64,000 nt of DNA from Methylacidiphilales bacterium (GTDB lineage: Bacteria; Verrucomicrobiota; Verrucomicrobiia; Methylacidiphilales; UBA1321): NCBI GenBank assembly GCA_026225555.1, contig JAMFSY010000016.1, forward strand, positions 112,626 to 176,625, read 5' to 3'. A program made the position numbers and the translations under genes. Below are positions 31,928 through 43,900 of the stretch, piece by piece. The notes under the pieces were generated by a model that saw nothing but the letters and a program-made list of their open reading frames with translations, was not told the DNA's origin and did no database searches. Position 1 is the stretch's first letter. Every line of letters starts with the position of its first letter.

Positions 31928-34900
31928 ATGAAAAATCGGATGAACTTCTGCCAATGGCGAGCCTCGGCTTTCAAACGCCGGACGCTCCTCCTTTGCTCCG
32001 GCGCGCTTCTCGCCGCCGCTGCTTCCCAACCTTCGCTTGCCGTGGGCATCCGGGCTCATATTCCCGGAGGTTCTTCGGCGGCCGCCAATACCGCCAGCGC
32101 CGCCAACACCCAGACCGGGACCGACGCCACCAGCAATACGGCCCAGGCCCAAAGCACGGCGGCTAGTTCCGCGGCCGCGCAGGCAACGTTGACCAAGGCG
32201 ACGCTGGCCTTGCAGGCCCGGCAGGCGCGAAGCGCTCAACGTGCCGCGGCCATTCTTGGTCGGATCAATCAGAATCAGGCGGCAGGCCAGGCCGCGGCTC
32301 AGGCCGCCGGCAATCCCTCTAGCGTTCTCGACGGCTTGCAGGGCACCGGCCAGGCTGGCCAGCCCAACGGTCTCGTGCCCACGGGAGGCGTGACCGCCTC
32401 CACTCCTGTTACCGTTCAATCCGGAGCGGCCGGGGCCGCGTCTGTCACGCTGCCGGCCGGCACCGGGCTCACCCTTCCTCCCACTACGGGCGGCAACAGC
32501 GAAATCACAGTTTCAGGGTCCGGCACGGTCGGCACCATCACCGTTGGCGGCACCATCACCAACATCACCGGGGGTGTCCCGATCAGCGCTCCTCCCGGAG
32601 CCACCATCAGCCTGCCCCAGGGCGGGAGCATCGCTTTCAGCGCGGCTGGAGCGATTCCCACTCAGCTCGCCACCTACGCGCTTCCCTCCTCCTGGAACGG
32701 CATCAGCGGCGTTACTCAATCCATCTACGGCGCTCAAGGCCAGAGTCAGACGACGGTGACCTTGACCCAAAGCCAGCAGCAGGCGGTCTTGAATTGGCAA
32801 ACTTTCAACGTGGGCGCCAACACCACCCTCGACTTCGACCAGAGCGCCGGAGGAGCCAACGTCGATAACTGGATCGCGTTCAATACGGTGGCCGCCAATA
32901 TTGCCCCGTCCCAGATTCTCGGCCGCATCCAGGGTCCCGGTCAGGTCTACGTCATCAACCAGAACGGTGTCATTTTCGGCGGCGCCTCCCAGATCAATCT
33001 CCACAACCTGACCGTCTCAACCCTGCCCATCAATCCGAACCTGGCTCCCGTCAATCCGAACGTGACAGCCAGCGGCCTGCTTGATAACCCGGACGATCAG
33101 TTCCTCTTTTCGCAGCTCAACATCGCCCAAGGCGCCAGCGGGACGCCCGCGTTTACGCCCGACACCTCCACCAGCAACGAATATGCGCCCGCTCCCACAC
33201 ACGGAACCGTCGCCTCGGCTTCCACGGCGGGCGGGATCGCCAATGCCGGCGGCCAGGACGGCGATATCATCGTCGAACCGGGCGCCCAGTTGAACAGCCC
33301 CAGCACCCCCGAAAGTGTCGGTGGCAGGATCGCCCTGGTCGCGCCGAACGTGGTGAACAACGGTGTGATTGCCACGCCCGATGGCCAGACGATTCTCGCC
33401 GCTGGTCTTCAGGTCGGATTCCAGGCCCATGCCAGCAGCGACCCGAGCCTGCGCGGTCTCGATACTTATGTCGGGCCCGTGTCTGATCCCACCTATGACG
33501 GCGGGGCCGCCGTGGCCGGAACCGTGACCAATAACGGACAGATCGAGTCCGACGAGGGCGATATTTCGCTCAACGGCGCGACGGTCAATCAAATGGGCGT
33601 TCTTGGCAGTGCCACTTCCGTTTCGCTCAATGGCCGGATCGATCTCAATGCCAGCTACGACACCCAAGTTCCGGAGTTTACGGCCAATAATAGCGTGTTC
33701 GTCAGTTTCGATCCCACGCTCACCGGCGACGTCACCTTCGGCCCCGAAAGCATCACGACCATCCTGCCGGAGCTATCGAATACCGACACGGTTCCCGGCA
33801 CCTCCGGAACCGGCGGCGTCTTGCAACTGGCCCTCCCTTCGCAGGTGAATGTTACCGGCGCCAATATCAATCTTCAGGCCGATGCCACCGGCGGAGCTCT
33901 CGTCTATGCCCCAAGCGCCAACGTGACGATGAACGCGGGAACCTACCTGTTTTCAAGTGGCAGCGGAGGGACCGATGTTTTTCAAAACAACACCGGGGAA
34001 ATTTATTTGGCCGGTGGCGTCGGAACGGCGCCGGGTGCGACCATCGACGTTTCAGGTTCGACCGACGTCTCTGCTTCCGTGGCGGAAGATGTCATCGCCG
34101 TCCAGTTGCGCAGCAGCCAGCTGGAGAACTCGCCTGTTCAGCAAGGGGGAGCCCTCGACGGGGATACCGTCTATGTCGATATTCTCAACACCGGGACCTA
34201 CAACGGCCAGCCCTGGGTGGGAACTCCCCTGGGTGATACCTCCGGCTATGTCGGCCTGATTCCCCACACGGTGGGCGAGCTGACGGTCAACGGGGGAACC
34301 GTAACCTTGACTGCGGGCGGCGCGGTCGTGCTCGGCACTGGTTCCGAAATCAATGTCTCGGGCGGCTATATCAACTATCAGGGCGCAACCGTCAACGACA
34401 CCCAGGTCCTTCTGGACGGGACGCCGATCGATATTTCTCAAGCCAACCCAAACCAGGTCTATGAAGGCCTCGCGGACGGGTTCGCCGTCAGCTCCAATAA
34501 ATGGTCCATCACCCAGACGTTCACCAGTTCGTTCGTCAACGGCACCACCTATCTCCCCGGCTTCGTTCAGGGCGGCAACGGTGGCACCGTTAAGATCAGT
34601 TCGCCCAACCAGGCCATCGACGGCCAGCTCTACGGCAATACCGTGGCCGGCCCCAACCAGCGCACGACGGCCTCGCAAATCACTTCGACCTTTTCAAGCG
34701 TACCCGGTTTTCTCTCTGCTGAACTGGCCGCTCTGGCCACGCCGAACGCCAGCTCCCTCAATATTTCGTTCAACCCCATGGGCACCGGAAATGTTTCCCC
34801 GGACGTCTTCTTTGAAACTGCTGCAGACCAGTCGACCTATGTCGCGCAAAATCCCGTCAGCGCCTTCGGCTCCTCCACCCTTCGCCAAAACGGCTCTTCC

Positions 34901-37900
34901 GACGTAGTTTTGTCCCAGGATATTGTCAATGCCAACGGCTTCGGGAATGTCTCCATCGATACCAGTCTCGGCGGCGCCACCACGAGTTTCACCGCCGGAA
35001 CTGTGTCAATTCCCACCGGCAGCTCCATCCAGTTCGCTTCCTCCGGTAGCCTGACCCTTCCCCCCGGTGTGTCCGACGACCGGATCAGCGTCTCAGGCGC
35101 CAACGGTACTGTCGTGGGCACCGTCATCTCTCCCAACGGGACGAGCACGCCTCTCCTCGCCAATACCCTGACCTCCCTGTCTGCCGGCAGTACCATCGTG
35201 CTCAATAATCCCAACGAGACTGTCACGTTTCTCAACGATCAGCCCGGCAGCCAGGCCGTTTCCGTCACTAGCGGGGGAAGCTACACCCACGGAGGCACCC
35301 TCATTGTGCCCTCCAGCGTTTCGCTGACTGCTTTCTCGGCCGCTTCCGCTACTGCCACCGGATTTAATCCGGGCGGGCTGATGTCCTTCAATGCCGCCAA
35401 TATCGATGTCGAGGGCAGCATCGATGTCGCAGGCGGCAACCTCGATTTGACGGCCGCCGATATCAACGTCCAGAATTTCACGAGCGATAACCAGAATAGC
35501 ATCTTGCCGGCAAACGATCTCACCCGCGGCAACCTTTTCCTTGGCGGAGGTGCCTCGCTCAGCGTCACCGGTCTGCTTATCGACGATATCTCCGGCTCCC
35601 CTTCTGCCGGTACGTTGCCCTTCCTTACCGGCGGAGGCTCAATTTCTGCCCAAGGTTATTTTGCCGACCTGGCTCCCGGCAGCGTGCTCGACGCCTCCGG
35701 AGGCGTCCAGGTCGGTTCGAGCGGCAAGATTTCGTATGGGAATGGCGGCAGCATCTCCATCACCGGCGGGCAGGATGCTGTCGATTCGCATCTGATCACC
35801 GGCTACCTTGAGCTCGGCTCATCTCTCAGCGCCTATTCGGGTGCCACCGGGGGAACGCTCAACATCGTCGCCCCGCTGATCCAAATCGGCGGCGACCCCA
35901 ATGCTCTGCTCAACGGCGACACGACGAATCGGACGTTATGGCTCGATCCGTCGTTTTTCGATCAGGGCGGCTTCTCCGCTTTCTCGCTCACCGCGTTCGG
36001 CAGTGTCAACGGAGGCACGACCGCCAGCCCGACCTATGCCACCGCTTTCTTGGTCGCCCCCGGAGCTTCCATCGTTCCGATCGCGGAAAGTCTCACCGCC
36101 TCGGCCGACAACGGATCGGTGACCCTGACGCCCCTCAGCGAAGCCCAGGAGGGTACTCTTCTCCCGTCGCAACGTTCGGCCATCAGCCTGACTTTCGACG
36201 CCTCCGGCGTCCTCGGCTACAATGACGGGACCAATGAGACGCTCGGAAGCCTGGTTCTCGGAGCCAATTCGGTGATCGGAAGCTCCAGCGCTCCCCTGGT
36301 TAATTCCATCACACTCGAAGGGGAGACCGTCGCCGTTGAAGGACAAGTCTATGCCTCCGCAGGCGGTTCTGGCGGTTCCATTACCGTCAAGGCCGCCGGA
36401 AGTTACCCCTTCGTGCCGGGTGAAAACCTTCTTGAACCCCAGGTGACCCTCGACCTCGGTCCCGACAGCGTCCTCTCCACCGCCGGGGTGGTTGAATTGA
36501 CCGGTAATGCGTACGGCTATACCACAGGCAATGTTCTTCCCGGAGGAACGATCACCTTGGATGGCAATATTCTTGTCGAGGGCGGTGCTTCCCTCAACGT
36601 CTCGGGCGCGAGCGGCGTGCTCGACGTGGAACCCGGAGCCTCTGGCGATGAAAACGATGTCGGCAGCCTCTCGTCGCCCACGATGGTTCCGACCCGGATC
36701 GACAGCAATGGAGGCTCGATTTCAATTACCGGAGAACAGGAACTTTTCCTCTCCTCCACGGCCCAGTTGCTCGGCGCAGCCGGCGCTCCTACGCCGGGAG
36801 CCTCGTCGAGCGCGGACGGTGGAACGCTTTCTATTACTTCCGCCGGAGACCTGATTTTTCCCAACAATTATACCGGCAACGAAAACATCACCCCTCTAGT
36901 CACCACGCTAGTGATCACTCAAAGCGAGCCCAATTTCCAATTTTCGCCCTCCTCCCTTTCCTCCGATCCCTCCATCCAGACCGCTCTCGGGAGTACCGTC
37001 CAAGCTAATCTCGTCGATGGGTACGACAACGGGCCTGACGGTCTGCCACTTTATACTTATTTTGCGGCCGATAGTTTCGCTGACCGGTCGATGAATGGAA
37101 TCCTGGTGAACGGAGGTTTCGACACGCTCAATCTCGGAAGCCAGAAGACTGGCGCGGTCCAATTTTCCGGTTCGGTTTCTATCTCCGCCCGCAGCGAAAT
37201 CACCATCGGGGCGAGCGGGACCATCTTCGGCGATGCCGCCGGAGATCCGATTGTTCTCAGCGCGCCCTACGTCGTCCTGGGGACATCCGGGCTTAATTCG
37301 CAAGATCCAACTTCCCCCGGACAGCCACAAGGTTCGGCGTTGAACTTGATCACCAGCGACAGCAGCGTATTCACCTACGCTCCATCCACCCCCGGCCTCG
37401 CCAGCTTGACCGTGAACGCCGGCACTCTCCTCAGTGTGGGTAATCTTTCCCTCCAGAATTTCGATCAGGTCAATTTCAATACCACCCTCGCGAACACGCC
37501 CACCGGAACCGTGGCCGCGGGCGCGCCCATCGTCGTGACCGCCAACGGCTCCGTTGAAGCCACGCAGGCCGGCTCGATTACGGAAAGCGATGGGACGGTG
37601 GTCGCGTTTGCCGCCAACAGCGAAGTAGCGGTGACCGCGGGCAGCATCATCACCCTCAGCAAGGCCGGTTCGCTGACCCCGAATGCCAATGGCGTTCTGC
37701 CCGCCGCCACCGCCGGCGACGTCGAAGGCGACGGTTCGCTCGCGGTCTCCGGCAATATGGCGATCGTCGCCGGCCAAATCTATCCGCCCACCGAAACGAC
37801 CTTTACCCTCGACGCCAGCGGCAACGGCCAGATCGTCATCGCCGCAGCTTTGAACGGCGGCACGCCCGCGTTTCCCTACTCGGCCGGCGGAACCTTGGAT

Positions 37901-40900
37901 GTCTACGCCTCCAGCATCATTCAGGACGGTGTTCTGCGTGCGCCCGACGGTGTCATCAATCTCGGCGCGGCGGCTTCCGTCTCCATTAACCCGCTCACCG
38001 GAGTGGCCCCCGATGCGACCACCATCCTGATTCTCGGGTCCTCTGGCCAGACCTCCGTGTCCATGGACGGAATGACCATCCCCTATGGCATCATCAATTC
38101 CACCGGAGACTGGATCGATCCGTCCGGCACCGACATCACGACTTCCGGCCCTCAGGCCAAGATGATCAATTTGCAAGCGGCCAACGTGACCGTCTCCAAC
38201 GGTGCCACCGTCGATGTCAGCGGAGGAGGCGATCTCTTTGCTTATGACTGGGTCTCCGGCACCGGCGGCACCTATGACATCCTCAATTCGACCTTCTCGG
38301 TTTCGAACTATTCCTATTCCTCCAATAATTCCACCAGTTTCGCCGTGCTGCCCGGTTACGCCGCCGCCTACGCGCCGTCCTCTCCCTACAGTACCACGGG
38401 AACGACCAGCGGAACTTCCGGTCCCGCCGTCTCCTCGTTCACCTATGAGAATCCCGTCACCGGCGGCACCTTTCTCGATTCCGGTTATGTCAGCAATGGC
38501 CTCCAGGTAGGAGAGAAAGTTTATCTGGGTGCGGGAAGCGGCCTGCCCGCCGGTTACTATGTTCTCTTGCCCGCCCGGTACGCTCTCTTGCCCGGCGCCT
38601 ATCTCATCACGCCCCAGACCACCGGGGCGGCCGGAAGCACGGCAACGCAGGCAGATGGTTCCACTTTCGTCTCGGGCTACAAAATTAACGGTCTCAACGC
38701 CGCGCGCACCGGTCAGCCGCTGCAAACCGAATTTGAAGTCCAGTCCCAATCCGTGGTCAACAGCTACGCCGATTACGAGCTCTCCGATGCCAACGCCTAT
38801 TTCACAACCAGCGCTGCTGCTAACAACGAGGCCGTTCCCCGCCTTCCCCAGGATGCCGGCCAAATCCTGCTCGAAGCCAGCACGTCGATGACCCTTCCGT
38901 CCCAGGCCGGCGCCATCCTCGCCGCCCCTGGAACCGATGGGCTCGGCGGTGAAATCGAGATCGCGAGTCCCAACGACATCAATATCTATGACCCGCTCTC
39001 GTCCGATATGACGGCGGCTACGCCCGTCAGTAACGATCTCAATCTCATCGCCTCCACCCTCAGCAATCTCGGCGTGGGAGACAATCTCATCATTGGCGGT
39101 TATGTCACCCAGACCGCAGCCGGATTGCAGCTTTCCGTCACCAGCAATGACGTGACGGTCAATCAGGATGCGGTCCTCAGCGGCGCCGACGTCACCCTCG
39201 TCGCCAACCAGCAACTCAGGGTCTACCCAAACGCGCAGGTCATCGCCCTATCCGGCCAGGCGCCCTCCGCCCCTACCTATCTGATCGGCGGAGGCAACCT
39301 TGCCAATAATCCGTTTCCGGTCTCCTCCACTAACCGGACCACCGTGCTTGCCGCGGGTAGCGTCACTGCTTCGGTTGGCGGGACGATCACTTCTTCCACG
39401 GGCACCAAGACAGTTTTGCAGGCCGGTGTTGCGACGACCGTCGCGGCAGGCAGCACGATCACCCTTTCCGGCAACGGCACGCTTACCTCCGCAACCAGCG
39501 GGATATTCGCCGTCAACGGCGATGGGGCGCTGCTCCGGGTTTCCAACGATTCCAGCGCCGCCATCGTCCGTTCCTCCGTCGATGCACAGGCTGTTCAGGC
39601 CGCCTTCGCCACGATGGCACAGCCGACCATCACCATCGGGAATGGAGCGACTCTGCGCGGTAACGGACTCATCCTCGATTCGACCTACGCCACCTCCCTT
39701 TCTTCCCAGGCGGTTCTCGGCGGAAGCAACAGCACTGTCTCGCTCGATAGCGGAAACATCAGCCTCGTGCTTGATTCCGGTTCCGTCCAACCGTCGGCAG
39801 GCGGCACAAGCTTGGTTCTGTCCGGGGAAGCGCTCTCCAGCCTGCTCACGTCCACCCAGGCTCTCTCGCTCCTGAGCTACGGTTCCATCGACATCTACGC
39901 CAATGCGGCCATTACGAATGCCGCCGGGCCCGATACGATCGGCGGCGCGCCCGCCGCAGGGGTTTACCCGATCAAGAGCCTCGGTCTCTACGCCAATGAA
40001 ATCCAGAATTTAGGCGGCGGCGATGTTACCATCTCCGCGCAGGACGTGACTCTCGGTAACAACACCGGAGGGACTCCTCCCGTGCTCTCCACCACAGGAC
40101 TTTCCGGCACGCTCGCCATCGATGCATCTACCATCAATCTCGGTGGCGGCTCTGGCAACAATGCGTTGACCGTCGCCGGTTTCCAGAATGTTAATTTCAA
40201 TGCTGCGGGCGGCGTTCTTCTCAACGCCACAACTTCCACGGGCCTCGATACCAACGGCAATCCCGTTCAGGGAACTTCCACTTTCACCACCGCCGGTGAT
40301 TTGACCATCACGACGCCACTCGTCACGGGAGCCACCGGTGCTGATGTGAGTCTCGAGAGCGAGGGCGCTCTCGCCGTGAATGGAAGCTCCGCCAGCCCCA
40401 CCGTCACGAGCGGTTTGGGCGCCACTCTTCTCCTGCAGGGGACCACCGTGACCGACGCGGGCACCATCCGGCTGGCCAGCGGCAACCTCACCTTGCAGGC
40501 CACGGCTGGCGACGTGAACGTGGCCCAGGGCGGCATGCTCAATGTCAGCGGGCAGATCACGCCGGTCGGCGCTCAAACCGAATACACCCCGGGCGGCACG
40601 GTCACCCTCGACTCGGCCACGGGCGACGTGAACCTCGCCTCCGGTAGCACCGTCAACGTCTCCGCTCCTGCCGGCGCCGGCAATGCCGGGACGGTCAACA
40701 TTAGCGCGGTCAACGGAACCTTGTTGCACAACGGAACTCTTCTCGGAAACGCGGGCGCAGGCGGAACCGGCGGTACCTTCACGGCCGACCTTGAGACCAT
40801 TGATGTCTCCTCCTCTCTCGGCGGCAACGATCTGACTCCGCTGGAAACCCTGCTTGATACCGGCGGGTTCAGTTCATCCCAGACCATCCGCATCCGCGGC

Positions 40901-43900
40901 GGCGGCGTTGCGGGCGTGAATAATGACGTCTATCTCGACGGCTCGACCGTTTCGAACGACGTGCATGCCGGTTCCTATAATCTTTCCGTCGATCAAGGCT
41001 GGATCATCGTCAGCGGCTTGATCGATTCCCACAACGTAGCTGCAACCGACTCCAACGGAAATCCCATCGAGGTCGGAGGTTCGATCAATCTGACCGCCGG
41101 CCAGAATATCGTCCTTACCCCGACCGCCGTTCTGAACGCTTCCGGCCAGAACTTCAACAACGCCGGACAGGGCGGGTCCGTCTCCCTGACTTCCGGCGCC
41201 TACCGTGTCGTCAACGGTGTCGATGTGACCGATTACAGCGGCTATGTGGATATCCAGGGCAACGCCAGCTCCAAGGCTCAGATCAATCTCTCGGTTGCCG
41301 CGAACACTTCCGCCAGTGCCGCTACGGGCGACTTCACCGGTACCCTCCAGATCGAGGCGCCCCGCATCGGCGAAACCGGCATCGAGGTGAAAGCCATCGA
41401 CGGCGAAATCATGGATGCCTCCAGCATCGCCGTGGTTGGAAACCAAGTCTACACCACCGCGGCCAACGGCCTGATCAACGGCAATGGCACCGACACCACG
41501 ACGGTCGTGAACACGCTGATCGGGCCGACTGGCGAGATCATGACCGATGGCAACAATTTCCTCCGCGTTGCGGGACAAGCCGCCGGGCCTGGATCGAATT
41601 ACGCCACGATGTTCAGCTCGATTTTTGGCCAGTTGAACACCTCCAACCCGTCCCTGGCCAGCATCGAGAACATCGAAGCCGGCGTCGAAATCGTCAATCC
41701 GAACGGTAACTTGGTGCTAGGACCCGACGACCTCAGCAATCCGATTTTACAGCCTACTGCCACGCTGCCAAACGAGACCGCTTTCGATTGGGACCTGTCC
41801 GGCTTCCGTTTCGGTCCCAATGGCGCCGCCGGCGTTCTTACGATGCGCGCCGCCGGCAGCGTCATCTTCAACAGCAGCCTCAGTGACGGCTTTGTCGAAC
41901 CCACCGGTAGCCCCAACGGCCCGAAAGGCAGCGCCTACAATGCCCTCGTCATGGCTGACAATTCGCTTCTGCCGGAAAACAACCAATCCTGGTCCTACAA
42001 TATCACCGCTGGCGCCGATCTTGGCGCCGCCGACGTGAATACGGTCAAGGCGGGCAGTTCCGGCAATGTCGAGCTCGGCCGTAACGACCCCAGCCCGATC
42101 AGTTCCAGCGGTGTCGCCGGGGCCAACGGCGGAGTAGCGGCGGTGCTCTTTCCCTCCGCCACCGCGACCGCCAAGGGCCACGATTATTATCAGGTGATCC
42201 GCACCGGCACCGGGTCCATCGACATTTCCTCGGCTGGCAGCGTCCAGCTCTTGAACCAGTTCGCCACCATCTACACGGCGGGAGTACAAGCGCCTGCACT
42301 GAGCAGTAGCATTTTCAACGTGCCCGATGAGATTCTGCCCACCAGCTTGGGTGGAGTTCAGTACCCCGCCCAATACACCATGGCGGGCGGCAACGTGACG
42401 CTGAACGCCGTCACCGACATCAGCCATCTCACTCAGAATTCCAGCGGCCAGCTCATTCCCGATTCCGAGTTGGAACTGCCCGAGAACTGGCTCTTCCGCC
42501 GCGGCTACGTCGTTGAGACCGGCGCCGATCCCGGTGAATTCGGTACGGTGACCTATCCCACCATCCAAATCCCCGCCCATAATTCCGAGATCGCCTCCAC
42601 CTCTTGGTGGGTCGATTTCAGCAATTTCTTTGAGGGAGTCGGCGCCCTCGGCGGCGGGAATGTCACCCTGAATGCGGGAGGTAACGTCAACAACGTCGAT
42701 GCTCTCGCCCCGACGAATGCCCGCGTGCCCTTCACGACGGCCTCCGGCGATCTCCTGGCCGCGGACCAAACGCCCGTCGAACTCGGGGGCGGCAACGTCA
42801 CGGTGAATGCCGGTAACGACATCAATGCCGGAGTCTACTACGTGGAGCGGGGACAGGGGACCCTCGACGCCGGATACCAGATTGTCACGAATGCGACCCG
42901 GTCCATTTCGCTACCAGCCGTCGTTTCTGCCGCGGCGGCCTCCGCATCGACTCCCTCTGAAACCTGGCTTCCGACCACCCTCTTCCTGGGTGACGGAAGT
43001 TTCACCGTCACCGCCAATGGCTCGCTTGACCTGGGGCCGGTCGCCAATCCTTTCCTTCTTCCCAGCGGCACGAGCAACACCTATTACGACCAGACTTATT
43101 TTTCGACTTATGGGCTCAAGGATGCCGTCAACGTTTCTTCCCTGGCCGGCAACGTCACCTTGGCCGAAAGCGCGCTTTCCCAAGGCACTGACCTTCCTCT
43201 CCTCGAATCGTGGATCACCTATGTCGATTACCTGCCTTCCTTCCCGCCGAATTCGACCGCCTCGTTCTACGAGCCGTGGCTGCAAATCGACGTCAACGAC
43301 AACATCTCCGCTTTTACGGGGGTAAGTGCCCTCATGCCCCCCACCTTGAACGTGGCCGCTCCCTCGGGCGACATTAACCTCCAGGGCAGCATCACCCTTT
43401 CCCCTTCCGCCACTGGCAATCTGGAGCTTGTGGCCGATGGTTCCGTGAACGGACTTCAACCGAACGGAACTGCCGGTAAAACGACGGAGTGGGGCTACAG
43501 CACGATCAATGTCTCCGACGCGAACCCCTCCGCCATCCCGGGTGTCCTTAGTCCTTTCGCCTACGCAACCTTTTCGGCCGAGCCCAAGTTCAACCTGAAC
43601 AACTCGAATTTCCTGACCCTCTCAATCATCGACCAGCTCTTTGCCGAGACCGGTTCGACCCAAAACATCTCCCTTCAGGCCCAGCAGGACCTGCACGGCA
43701 CGATCGAAGTGAATGGCGTGGCCGAGCCGCTCCACTACGGCGATCCGAATCCGGTCGTGATCGACGCCGGAACCGGCGACATTTCGGGCCTTACCCTCTA
43801 CTCGCCCAAGGTCTCCGATATCGTCGCCGGACAGGACATCACCGACGTCGGTCTCTACCTGCAGAACGCCAACGACAATGCCGACGCGATCAGCATCGTG

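Noticed and set aside
36908..39214. 768-codon open frame opposite the giant TpsA gene, and several similar ones between 32 and 45 kb
   Set aside because: They are low-complexity shadows of the repetitive TpsA codons; no ribosome site, domain or start context supports them.
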